Part shown: positions 8,413-16,521 of the stretch, piece after piece
Numbering within the stretch: the first letter of the stretch is position 1
Layout of the letters: each line of letters begins with the position of its first letter
Source of the DNA: an uncultured Clostridia bacterium
GTDB lineage: Bacteria; Bacillota; Clostridia; UBA1381
Direction: 5' to 3'
DNA: 19,779 bases
NCBI GenBank assembly: GCA_934463455.1
Contig: CAKSJU010000034.1
Span: 1 to 19,779 of the forward strand
Made by a program: the position numbers and the translations under genes
The notes under the pieces: generated by a model
The model's input: only the letters and a program-made list of their open reading frames with translations
Told to the model about the DNA's origin: nothing
Databases searched by the model: none

Positions 8413-11400
8413 TTATCGCTCACCTCCACGTCTGCCGAATTACTCTCAGCCTCCAAATAATCTAAAATCATGCTTAATATTTTTGCACTTTCCGCACGGC
8501 TTGCATTTTTTCCCGGTGCAAATGTACCGTCTGAAAAGCCGTCTATCACGCCGAGCTTTTTCAAAACATAAACGCCGTCACGCGCATAACCGCTAAAGCT
8601 TTCATCATCGCTGAATTTTTCACATTCCGAATCCTGAATATATACGCCGTATGCTTTCAGTGCTCTGTAAATCATAACGCACAAATCTTCACGCGTTATG
8701 CTCTGCCCGGAGCCGAAATTGTTATTATCCGTTCCCGTAACTATTCCCTTTTCATATGCTGCCGAAACATATTCATAATACCACGCATCGGTCGGTACAT
8801 CGTCAAATTTTGAACCGACGTACAAGGTATCTGTCCCCAGCAGCTTAATAAGCATAGTTACAAATTCTTCGCGCGATACGGGTTTGTTCGGATTAAAGTT
8901 CCCGTTATCGTCTCCCGATACAATTCCTCTTTCGGAAAGCTTGGTAACAAACTTTTCAGCCCATGCCGCACCGTTCAAATCGCCGAAAGAAATCGCTTCG
9001 CCTTTTGCGGGCAATTTATATGCCGGCGGAGTAAGAGTCGGCTCGCTGTTCGGCTGCATTGCAGGTCTTTGTGTTGAATTACCGCCGCCGGACGGCATAA
9101 CGGTTGTACCTCTGCCGCCGGTGCTTCCTCCGCCACTACCGCCTGTGCCGCCTGAATGATTTTGATTGACTTGACCGGCTGTCGCTGTTTCAAAAGCGGC
9201 TTTAAGTGCGTCTGTGTTTGCATAGCTTTTTCCCATAATGCTTTCTTCAACCGAGCTGCGTTTTACCGAATCCATACCGGAATATGCTTGATAAGCCTGC
9301 AAAAAAGCCGCGTCTCCCGCTCCGCTGTGCGAGTTTATCATCTCAATTATCTTACTCCCGAATGCCGCGCCGACTGTCTTTTCACAAATCGAAAGAATTG
9401 CGGCATCTCCGAATGTGTCATGGAATTTTCCCACATCCTCCAGTAATGTCCTGTCGTTAATCAAACGCTCTGCAAATTTGTCAAATATGAGCGCCTTTAC
9501 GGTTTTATCCGTAATAATTTCATCGGAATACAAATCCTTTGAATAAATTCGTTCCAAATCCAATAAATCGGCATTGTTTTCCAAAACCTGTTTCATTTCG
9601 CCTGCATTTGTCCCCTTGTTCAAGCCGTAAATCAAGGTACATATTCTGACAAGCTTCAGCACTTCTTCTCCGCTTGAAACCGGAGTTTTCTTCATCTCAT
9701 TATAAAAATTATTGTAAAATTCGTTTCCGGACTTTATTTCGTTTATATACTTATTGTAAATACTGTTGCCGAACATTATCGCTTCCAAGTACAAATCAAG
9801 CATTGTTTTCAGCTCATCCGCATTTTGAGTGCTGCCTATTCTTCCCGTCAGATTTTCCGCAAGCTTGTTTTGGAATGTAAGCGGATATTTCTTTACCGTG
9901 CTGCCGTCATTTACCAAAAGAGTATATTCCGAATTTTCTCCCGCAAATTTGACATCAAATGCGTATTTTCCTCTGCTGTCGGATTTTGTTTCTCCGAAAT
10001 AATACAGCGAATCGGAAAAATCCTTTGCCTTCATATCCGAAGTAAGCTCTTTTCCGCTTTTTACAACCGCATATGTAACATTTGTTTCCGGCTCATTTGT
10101 TCCCGAATACGATAATTTATTGTTTTGTTCGTCTATAATCGGATTTGTTGTATCCGATGTATATGTACCGCTTTGAGAATTTTCTGATATTATAAAAGCG
10201 TCGCATCTTGCTCCGATTTTATCGTAGCTGTCAAGCGTAAAAATCTTTAATTCAACATCGCCGAAAATATCCTCGGACGGTGTTTTAAGAGTCATATCAA
10301 GCTGTTTAAAAATATTTTCATCGCCGCTTACGGAATGCGGAACTTTTTCGGCAAAATCCGCTGTCGAATTTATCATATAGCCGTTTCTGTAAAGCGCAGC
10401 CAATACAACCGTATCCTTATCGGTGAGCGATTTATTCATAAGCTTGCTTCCGATTTTCAATTCCGTGCCTATATCGCTCGGCACAGATACATCAGCTTCG
10501 TTATTTTTCACCGTCACTTGATTTGTAAAGCGGTTGTCTATATAAACAATCGGTGTGTATTCAATCGATACATCATCCAATCTGACTTCGCTTCCCTGAA
10601 ACCATCCCGGCGTCGACAAGGTAAACCTGCAAAGCTTACCCGTTCCCCAACGCAAATTACCCTTTAATATATTTGTTTCTCCGCCGAGTGTCAGAGCAAC
10701 CGCATAAACTCCGCCGCCGAGTGTTATATTCCGCCCCGCAATCTCCGTTGCAAGCTTTTCCTCGGAAGTATTGATTACAACTTCAAAATTTCTCCACGTA
10801 AAGTCATCCGAGCCTGCCGCGCTGCCGATGGAAAAATTGCCCGAGCTTCCCGTTCCGAGCAAATCGGATACGAAAATACGCCATTGACCGCTGCCGTAGG
10901 TTGTCTGGCTTTCTCCGTCAACAACTCCGCCGTCTGTTTCCCACGAGCCTGCCCAGCCGGATGAAATATTAACGCCCTTACTGTCAGAATCCGTTATTCC
11001 GACATTTGCGGCATAATTTCCGTGATTTGTGCTATATCTGAACTTTGTCCGCACAATGCCCTTGCCCTCGTCGGGCAATTCAAATTCTTTTTTTGCCTTT
11101 ATCGATTCGCTCAGCTTCTGCTCACCGTTATTATAAAGCTTTAAATAAGGAACTCCCGGCATACTTCCCACACTGTCCGTCACAATGTCCGCATATGCCT
11201 TTAACTCCCAGCTGCTGTTGCTTTTTTCAAATGTCCAACCCGCAGGCTGATTTAATTGCTTATCTCCCACAACCTCTCCCGGCACATAATCCGAAAAATC
11301 CGTCGAATAAATTTTACAAGTGTTTTCCGCATCCTGCTCCCAGCCGGCAAAAGCAACAAACGCACTTTGCCACAGCAAAGCAGCAGACAAAAGTACGGAC

Positions 11401-11423
11401 ACGCCGCCTTTTTTGTTAATCAT
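8409..11423 (-). CDS. SLH-anchored surface protein with N-terminal beta-sandwich module, probable glycan binder
   Basis: 1004 residues. Signal peptide about 1-26 (AFA-GWE). Residues about 35-297 match the N-terminal module of the glycosidase at 151-2895: both carry IVRTKF(R/K)YS(T/S)NHGN, WRN(I/F)EVV.NTS, IAG..ITL..GVYAVA and RLDD(I/V)S(I/V)EY. Two Ig- or Fn3-like regions (about 300-425 and 430-515) precede a helical segment (about 525-750). A Gly/Ser/Pro-rich linker (about 755-803) leads to three C-terminal SLH domains at about 812-866, 873-924 and 936-990, with motifs such as GIVSGDDNGNFNPNKPVSRE and FDDVPTDAWYYEYV. There is no glycosidase active site. The most likely role is to display a carbohydrate-binding or docking module on the cell wall. 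It follows the response regulator by 21 bases, with AGGAGG eight bases before the ATG. Confidence 0.8.
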   Translation of the reverse strand: MINKKGGVSVLLSAALLWQSAFVAFAGWEQDAENTCKIYSTDFSDYVPGEVVGDKQLNQPAGWTFEKSNSSWELKAYADIVTDSVGSMPGVPYLKLYNNGEQKLSESIKAKKEFELPDEGKGIVRTKFRYSTNHGNYAANVGITDSDSKGVNISSGWAGSWETDGGVVDGESQTTYGSGQWRIFVSDLLGTGSSGNFSIGSAAGSDDFTWRNFEVVINTSEEKLATEIAGRNITLGGGVYAVALTLGGETNILKGNLRWGTGKLCRFTLSTPGWFQGSEVRLDDVSIEYTPIVYIDNRFTNQVTVKNNEADVSVPSDIGTELKIGSKLMNKSLTDKDTVVLAALYRNGYMINSTADFAEKVPHSVSGDENIFKQLDMTLKTPSEDIFGDVELKIFTLDSYDKIGARCDAFIISENSQSGTYTSDTTNPIIDEQNNKLSYSGTNEPETNVTYAVVKSGKELTSDMKAKDFSDSLYYFGETKSDSRGKYAFDVKFAGENSEYTLLVNDGSTVKKYPLTFQNKLAENLTGRIGSTQNADELKTMLDLYLEAIMFGNSIYNKYINEIKSGNEFYNNFYNEMKKTPVSSGEEVLKLVRICTLIYGLNKGTNAGEMKQVLENNADLLDLERIYSKDLYSDEIITDKTVKALIFDKFAERLINDRTLLEDVGKFHDTFGDAAILSICEKTVGAAFGSKIIEMINSHSGAGDAAFLQAYQAYSGMDSVKRSSVEESIMGKSYANTDALKAAFETATAGQVNQNHSGGTGGSGGGSTGGRGTTVMPSGGGNSTQRPAMQPNSEPTLTPPAYKLPAKGEAISFGDLNGAAWAEKFVTKLSERGIVSGDDNGNFNPNKPVSREEFVTMLIKLLGTDTLYVGSKFDDVPTDAWYYEYVSAAYEKGIVTGTDNNNFGSGQSITREDLCVMIYRALKAYGVYIQDSECEKFSDDESFSGYARDGVYVLKKLGVIDGFSDGTFAPGKNASRAESAKILSMILDYLEAESNSADVEVSDK

Positions 11424-11444
11424 GTCATCATCCTCCTGTTTAAA

Positions 11445-12209
11445 TTATTTATTATTGCAATTGTTTCTGTACATACTCGGCGTTACACCCCAGTAATTTT
11501 TAAAATGTCTGATAAATTGCATCATGTTTTCATATCCCAAAGCCGCCGCAACCTCATTGATTTTACTTTGAGGAAGCCGCAAGAGCTTTTCCGCTTTTTC
11601 CATTTTGCGCTTAACCACATAATCACCGAAGTGCATTCCCATATTTTTATGGTAAATATGACCCAAATAATTCGGAGTATAATGAAAAACCTCCGCGACC
11701 TCCTTCAGCATTAAACGCTTATTTATATTTCTGTCAATATATTTATTGACTTCATTAATAATCTGAATTTGCATACCGAACTCATCTTCATCAAGCTTTT
11801 CTTTCTGTTCGGCAACAGGCATAATTCCGTCCTTTTCATTCAGCTTTGCAATTGCACGCCGGAGCGCCTTGTCAAGCTCTTCCTCCCTTATGGGTTTAAG
11901 AACATAATCACATACCCCTATTTCAATTGCAAATCTTGCATATTCAAATTCATCATAGCTCGAAAGAAATATTATTTCCACCCGTTTGTCAATCTCACGG
12001 ATTTTGCGTGACATTTCGACGCCCGACATAAGCGGCATTCTTATATCCGTTATTATCACATCAACGGGATTTATACAAAATCTCTTATAGCCGTCAATGC
12101 CGTTAACCTCCGCAGCCTCCAGCTTAAGACCGTATTTTTTCCAATCAAAGTTTACCGTAAGAATATTTCTTATAAAAACTTCATCGTCACAAAGCATAAC
12201 CTTATACAT
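11445..12209 (-). CDS. AraC-family response regulator (YesN-like)
   Basis: 254 residues from the chosen start MYKVMLCDDE. The receiver domain (about 1-122) has Asp8-Asp9, the phosphoacceptor Asp55 in VIITDIRMP, Ser83/84 in FLSSYDEFEYA and Lys105 in VLKPI. A linker leads to a two-helix-turn-helix AraC domain (about 150-250) with the family features YTPNYLGHIYHKNMG, ALGYENMMQFIRHFK and the GVTPSMYR ending. The reading frame is open 28 codons further upstream, but the receiver begins canonically at 12209, where GGAGGAGG stands six bases before the ATG, so this start is preferred. It overlaps the kinase gene by eight bases, marking a cognate pair. It is expected to activate the importer and/or hydrolase genes when the kinase senses a glycan; that target is inferred from gene order. 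Confidence 0.93.
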   Translation of the reverse strand: MYKVMLCDDEVFIRNILTVNFDWKKYGLKLEAAEVNGIDGYKRFCINPVDVIITDIRMPLMSGVEMSRKIREIDKRVEIIFLSSYDEFEYARFAIEIGVCDYVLKPIREEELDKALRRAIAKLNEKDGIMPVAEQKEKLDEDEFGMQIQIINEVNKYIDRNINKRLMLKEVAEVFHYTPNYLGHIYHKNMGMHFGDYVVKRKMEKAEKLLRLPQSKINEVAAALGYENMMQFIRHFKNYWGVTPSMYRNNCNNK

Positions 12210-13875
12210 ACAAATCCTCCTCCGGATAACCGATTGAATACGGCAATGTAAATACAGCCTTGGTACCTTCTCCCTTTCTGCTGAAAATTTCAAGTCCGAA
12301 TTTCGGGTCGGAATACTTTAATCTTAATCGGTTTATAATGTTATAAATTCCGTATCCGCTGCTTTCTTTAAACCGCATACAGCTTGTAATCTGCTCCTCA
12401 GTCATTCCCGCTCCGTTATCCTTAACCTCTATTATGAGGCTGTCATCCGAGCGCCGCGAGGAAACGGTAATCAACAGCTGACTGCCCTCAATTGCATGCT
12501 TAACGGAATTTTCAACAATCGGCTGAATTAAAAATCTCGGTATATAAGCACCCCAAGTATCTTCATCAATGAAATATTGCACGGCAATTTCTTTTTGTTT
12601 TATAATATCGATTATTCCGATATAGCTGCGCACACTGTCTATCTCTTCTCTCAGTGTGTAGTCATTTGTTCCTTTGGATAGCATCTTCCTGTAAAAGTCC
12701 GATGTTTTATCGATTACCCTTGTTATTTCATCGTCAAATCCAGCTCTTGCCAATTCGCGTATTACGGTGAATATATTATAAAGAAAATGAGGATTAATTT
12801 TTGATTGCAGCATTGAAAATTCTATATCCTGCTTCTGAATTTCAATTTCATATACATCTTGAACCAAACTGTCAACGCTTTCTATGTATTCATTCAAAAC
12901 ATCGACTATTTCATTAAATTCCGTGTGCTTTCCTCCGCTTATGGATTTTTTGTCCCCGTTTTGAACTTCTTTAATTCCTCTTAAAATACTGTCAATATCC
13001 CTGTACAATATATGACTTAAGAAATAACCGAGTATGAAAACAAACGGCATTGTTATCAAAAAAACAAATAATATATTTTTTATACTTTCCCAAAGACGCG
13101 GCTCACAATAATCCTTCGAAACAGCCAAAACAAGATTGAAGCCCTTTACGGATAAAGGTGTCCGTGTAACTCTGAAGTCATCTGCTTCATACTCGGACAA
13201 TATGTCCCCAATCGAAAGCATATCGCCCTCCACGCCGAAAAGTATGGGCGGATTGTTCTCTTTTTCAATCTCCGGAAAAATGGATTTCACATCCACGCTG
13301 AAAATAAATACACCTTCCTCACGCATAGTATTGAAATTAATCAATCTTGCGTATATGCTTATTTTTCCGTCAAGCTTATCCTGCTCGGTCTGTGTCCACA
13401 AGATATAATTTCCTTTTTCTCTCATATCCGCAAGAATGTTATCACCGTTTAATCTTTCTTCATACAAAACGCTCACCCTGCCATCGCGCGCCGTAAAATA
13501 TCGTTCATTAAGCGTATGATTTCTTATATACAAATTTGCGCCCATTGAATTTCCGTATATTTTAAGCGTGTTTTGACAGCTCGGCACAATACGGTTGATT
13601 AAAACATCATATGCTTCAAAATTGTCATACTCTTGTCTTAAATTGTACTTGAGCGAGTCATCAAACATCAGAAAATCCACCACTTCTCTGATTTTTTCCA
13701 TTTGCTTGTTAACGTAAAACATTGTTTGATTTGTATAGTCGGATATAACCAGTGAGTGTTTTTCGGTAATCATTTTATTATTCATACTGTAAAACACTGC
13801 ACCGGTTATTATCTCAACACACAAACCGATGCCTATAAATGATAGAATTATTTTCCTTGAATAGCTTTTCTTCAA
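12202..13875 (-). CDS. Membrane sensor histidine kinase (YesM-like, LytS/His_kinase family)
   Basis: 557 residues from a TTG start. Transmembrane helices at about 8-30 and 265-290 flank an extracellular sensing region of about 230 residues. A HAMP-like linker with coiled coil (about 291-355) follows. The His_kinase domain shows SKINPHFLYNIF with the phosphoacceptor His363, and the ATPase domain shows FLIQPIVENSVKHA (N-box, Asn456) and VKDNGAGM (G-box). I chose TTG at 13873-13875 because GAGGAG lies eight bases before it. A GTG at 13884 in the same frame would lie directly against that ribosome site, so it is less likely. It overlaps the response regulator gene. Proteins of this type sense extracellular sugars, often together with a binding protein; the ligand is unknown. 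Confidence 0.92.
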   Translation of the reverse strand: MKKSYSRKIILSFIGIGLCVEIITGAVFYSMNNKMITEKHSLVISDYTNQTMFYVNKQMEKIREVVDFLMFDDSLKYNLRQEYDNFEAYDVLINRIVPSCQNTLKIYGNSMGANLYIRNHTLNERYFTARDGRVSVLYEERLNGDNILADMREKGNYILWTQTEQDKLDGKISIYARLINFNTMREEGVFIFSVDVKSIFPEIEKENNPPILFGVEGDMLSIGDILSEYEADDFRVTRTPLSVKGFNLVLAVSKDYCEPRLWESIKNILFVFLITMPFVFILGYFLSHILYRDIDSILRGIKEVQNGDKKSISGGKHTEFNEIVDVLNEYIESVDSLVQDVYEIEIQKQDIEFSMLQSKINPHFLYNIFTVIRELARAGFDDEITRVIDKTSDFYRKMLSKGTNDYTLREEIDSVRSYIGIIDIIKQKEIAVQYFIDEDTWGAYIPRFLIQPIVENSVKHAIEGSQLLITVSSRRSDDSLIIEVKDNGAGMTEEQITSCMRFKESSGYGIYNIINRLRLKYSDPKFGLEIFSRKGEGTKAVFTLPYSIGYPEEDLYV

Positions 13876-13883
13876 GATTATCA

Positions 13884-13889
13884 CTCCTC
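13884..13889 (-). promoter_or_regulatory. Ribosome binding site deciding the histidine kinase TTG start
   Basis: GAGGAG on the minus strand has an ideal eight-base spacing to TTG at 13873-13875. It overlaps the first base of the competing GTG codon (13882-13884), leaving no room for initiation there. Confidence 0.6.
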
Positions 13890-13908
13890 ATATTTGATTT
13901 ATGATATT

Positions 13909-13937
13909 ATTTTACCATTTTAATAGGCTGCGTGCAA
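13909..13937 (-). promoter_or_regulatory. Putative promoter for the two-component/surface-protein unit
   Basis: A TAAAAT -10 (13909-13914) lies 17 bases from a TTGCAC -35 (13932-13937). The -10 matches consensus at five of six bases and the -35 only at three. It sits in the gap between the solute-binding protein and the kinase and would give a leader of roughly 25-30 bases. No intrinsic terminator is visible in that gap, so read-through from the importer genes is also possible. An activator may be needed given the weak -35. Confidence 0.45.
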
Positions 13938-13954
13938 GGCAAAAGCATGGAATT

Positions 13955-15562
13955 TTACTTTCCAAGTTTTTCCTTATTTGACTCCCAAACCTTCTGCTGA
14001 TACTCAAGAAGCTGATCTGCTCCTGCCTTTTCGCATTCTTCTATAAGGCTGTCGAGAAGCGAATTAACTTCCGCCTCATCCTTTGCAAATACCATTTTTG
14101 CTCTGTAATCCTTATATATATCGCTCAAAGTCTGATATATAATACCCTCATCGGTTGTCTTTGACGGAATAACATTAACAAATTCCGTAACATTTTTCGA
14201 AGTTTTCCAAATTATATTCTTCTGCTGCGTTTTTGTCCAATCGCGCTTTTCGGGCGCTGTTTTTTCATATACGTGCATTGCGCAGGAATCTATAAATGAA
14301 GTATTTCCGAACGGAGCCGGGAAGGTCTTTAATTCCGAGCTTATTTCCGCTGCATTTTTCTCAAAATATTCCGGCTTCAAATTCGGATAGCCGTCTTCAT
14401 CGAAGTCATCATAATACAAGCCTTTCGGACCGTATGCCAAAAGCGTTTGTCCCTCCGGCGAATAGAGATAATCCAAAAACGCATATATACCCTCTGCATT
14501 TTTAGCGTCCTTTGAAATCATGAATACATTAAATCCCACGGTATTATATGTTTCAACCGTAACCTTGTCCTTATCCAAGCCTGCTTTGTGTATCGGATTT
14601 ATTACAAGCCAGTCATTGTCCGGAAGAAGATTTGCTCTTGAGCCTGCCGGTCCGCTTGAAATATTTCCCGTCATAACCGCAGCCGACGCATTATTCCATT
14701 TTTCCAATTCCTGGTCATGTGTTTCGGTAAATGCGTCCTGAGTTATGAGTTTATCTTTAAACAGCTTGTTAATATAAATCATAGCTTCTCTGTAGGACGG
14801 ATTTTTAAATACGAGTTCCAGCTTGTCGCCTTTCGGATACGATAAATTCTTTATGTACTCTGTCGACATATCCTCCTGCATGCCTGCAAAAACCATTTCC
14901 TCCGCCGTAAATTCACTTCCCGAATCATACGGAATTATGTTGGGGTATTTGCTTTTTACAGCTTTCAGATAATCATATAAATCATCAAAGGTTTCAAGCT
15001 TGGGACTTCCCATTTCTTCATATATTTTCTTATTTATAAACCATCCGTCATTACCGTTCGGGTTACCTGTTGAGTTCGCCCAGTTCGGAATTTGATACCA
15101 TTTGTTATCCTTTGAAGTCAAAAGATTAATAACACCGTTATCCTTATAATCGTTGTAAATATTCGGATATTTTTCTACAAATCCGTTCAGCGGGACAACC
15201 TTTCCCGACTCGATTAAGTTATTTGCATCTTGTCCTTTATCAATTTCTATCAAATCCGGGAATTCGTCCGAAACAATCATAACCGCGAGCTTTTCCGCAG
15301 CCGAGCCGCCCGGATCGACAAAGTTGATTTTCACCTTAAGATTTTCATAAATCCAATCCGCAATCGGTCCCATATCCTCCCATTGCTTCGAAGCTGCCGC
15401 ATCGTAATTACGATACCACGTAAACTCCAGCTCATCTCTTCCCAAAACAAAGTCGCCCGTTTGCGGAACACTTGCTTCCTTTTCTGCCTTTTTGCAGGCT
15501 GTGGCGCTCAATGCAATAACCGCTGCACATGCCAGCGCCGTCACTTTCTTTAATTTTTTCAC
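13955..15562 (-). CDS. Extracellular solute-binding lipoprotein of an oligosaccharide ABC importer (LplA-like, family 1)
   Basis: 535 residues. The lipoprotein signal peptide ends in LSATAC with lipidated Cys23, so the mature protein is membrane-tethered on the outside. Length and features such as ELEFTWYRNYDAAASKQWEDMG and EGIYAFLDYLYSPEGQTLLAYG match the large LplA/YtcQ-type sugar-binding proteins, which are longer (about 500-550 residues) than typical maltose-type ones. It should capture the oligosaccharides released by the surface hydrolases and pass them to the two permeases encoded just upstream. The start is GTG at 15560-15562: GGGAGG stands seven bases before it, and the ATG one base upstream is followed at once by a stop. 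A 62-base gap with a strong stem-loop separates it from the permease gene. The exact sugar cannot be read from sequence. Confidence 0.93.
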   Translation of the reverse strand: MKKLKKVTALACAAVIALSATACKKAEKEASVPQTGDFVLGRDELEFTWYRNYDAAASKQWEDMGPIADWIYENLKVKINFVDPGGSAAEKLAVMIVSDEFPDLIEIDKGQDANNLIESGKVVPLNGFVEKYPNIYNDYKDNGVINLLTSKDNKWYQIPNWANSTGNPNGNDGWFINKKIYEEMGSPKLETFDDLYDYLKAVKSKYPNIIPYDSGSEFTAEEMVFAGMQEDMSTEYIKNLSYPKGDKLELVFKNPSYREAMIYINKLFKDKLITQDAFTETHDQELEKWNNASAAVMTGNISSGPAGSRANLLPDNDWLVINPIHKAGLDKDKVTVETYNTVGFNVFMISKDAKNAEGIYAFLDYLYSPEGQTLLAYGPKGLYYDDFDEDGYPNLKPEYFEKNAAEISSELKTFPAPFGNTSFIDSCAMHVYEKTAPEKRDWTKTQQKNIIWKTSKNVTEFVNVIPSKTTDEGIIYQTLSDIYKDYRAKMVFAKDEAEVNSLLDSLIEECEKAGADQLLEYQQKVWESNKEKLGK

Positions 15563-15569
15563 ATTAATT

Positions 15570-15575
15570 CCTCCC
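15570..15575 (-). promoter_or_regulatory. Ribosome binding site for the GTG start of the binding protein
   Basis: GGGAGG on the minus strand lies seven bases before GTG at 15560-15562, supporting this non-ATG start. Confidence 0.65.
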
Positions 15576-15595
15576 TGTAAATTTATATTTTTTAC

Positions 15596-15623
15596 TAATT
15601 GTAAAACCGACGTTTTACAATTA
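15596..15623 (-). ncRNA. Conserved 12-bp leader stem-loop (copy 2) before the solute-binding protein
   Basis: Arms 15612-15623 and 15596-15607 are perfect reverse complements over 12 bases around a four-base loop (GTCG in the transcript). The stem begins one base after the permease stop codon and ends 33 bases before the GTG start. There is no T-run after it. It matches the element at 2930-2957 in stem length, loop length, flanking A and G, and distance to the start codon. Intercistronic stem-loops that stabilise the 3' end of a processed upstream mRNA, or raise expression of the binding protein relative to the permeases, are known from other importer operons; that role here is inferred. Confidence 0.7.
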
Positions 15624-15624
15624 T

Positions 15625-16521
15625 TTACCCTTTTACAGCACCCAGCATAACCCCGCTTGCAAAGTATTTTTGCAGGAACGGATATACCGCAATAATAGGT
15701 ACTGTTGAAATAATAATGGTCGCTGCCGAAAGCGAGCGCGTGCTGACGCTTGACTGCGACAGTTTTTCCGACGCTGTTCCGCCCATCTGCGCCATAAGCT
15801 GTGACATTGCATTTGTATTTATTATTTGTCTCAGCAATGTCGGCAGCGGAATAAGCGAAGTGTCTTTAATATAAATAGCTCCCATAAACCAATCATTCCA
15901 CTGCGTAACAGCCGTAAACAGAGCCAGCGTTGCCAAAACCGGCTTTGATACAGGCAATACTATCGAAAAAAATGTTCTGTACTCTCCCGCTCCGTCGATT
16001 TTTGCCGCTTCAAGCAATCCGTCTGGCAGCGTGTCGAAAAACGAACGGAAAATAATCATGTTATACGCATTAAATAAAACCGGAAAAACATACACCCAGA
16101 AGGTGTCAACCAAATGCAGATACTGCATCAACAAAAATGTCGGAATAAGCCCCGCACTTACATACATGGTAAGTGTGCACATTTTCATATACATTTTGCG
16201 GAACTTCAGCTGTTTTCTTGATACCGCATATGCAAACATGCTGGTTACAACAGTTGAGCCGATAGTTACGGCAACCGTACGCAGTACGCTTATTTTAAAG
16301 GCACTTACAAGTCTTGAGTCCTTAAAGACATATGTATAATTTTCAAGAGTAAAAATTCTCGGCCACACGGTAAGTCCGCCTTTTAGAGTATCAAGTCCGT
16401 TATTAAACGAAATAACAATCAAATTCCAAAACGGATAAATCATAATTATGCTCAAAAATATCAGCACAACGTATGCTATAAGCGAAAGCGCAATATCCGA
16501 AAAGCTTTTTCCCTTTACCAT
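15625..16521 (-). CDS. ABC importer permease (LplC/YtcP-like)
   Basis: 298 residues with six expected membrane helices. The cytoplasmic EAA loop is at about 171-190 (EAAKIDGAGEYRTFFSIVLP), where the ATPase docks. The C-terminal KYFASGVMLGAVKG is the usual ending of LplC-type carbohydrate permeases (CUT1 group, binding-protein-dependent transport inner membrane component). It overlaps the partner permease by seven bases, and AGGAGA precedes the ATG by nine bases. It forms a heterodimeric channel with that partner and takes substrate from the downstream-encoded lipoprotein. No ATPase gene is in the window, so a shared ATPase of the MsmX type elsewhere in the genome is expected. Confidence 0.94.
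   Translation of the reverse strand: MVKGKSFSDIALSLIAYVVLIFLSIIMIYPFWNLIVISFNNGLDTLKGGLTVWPRIFTLENYTYVFKDSRLVSAFKISVLRTVAVTIGSTVVTSMFAYAVSRKQLKFRKMYMKMCTLTMYVSAGLIPTFLLMQYLHLVDTFWVYVFPVLFNAYNMIIFRSFFDTLPDGLLEAAKIDGAGEYRTFFSIVLPVSKPVLATLALFTAVTQWNDWFMGAIYIKDTSLIPLPTLLRQIINTNAMSQLMAQMGGTASEKLSQSSVSTRSLSAATIIISTVPIIAVYPFLQKYFASGVMLGAVKG

Noticed and set aside
8003..8596. 197-codon plus-strand open frame
   Set aside because: It lies antisense across the junction of two well-supported SLH genes, has low-complexity Ser/Ile/Tyr-rich composition, and shows no domain or ribosome site that would compete with them.
12210..12293. Upstream extension of the response regulator by 28 codons
   Set aside because: The extension is antisense-free but lies in the kinase gene in another frame, has no receiver homology, and the start at 12209 has an excellent ribosome site.
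15596..15623. Intrinsic terminator between the permease and the binding protein
   Set aside because: The hairpin is perfect but is followed by AGTAAAA rather than a T-run on the minus strand, and the stem is AT-rich, so termination is unlikely; kept as a leader stem-loop.
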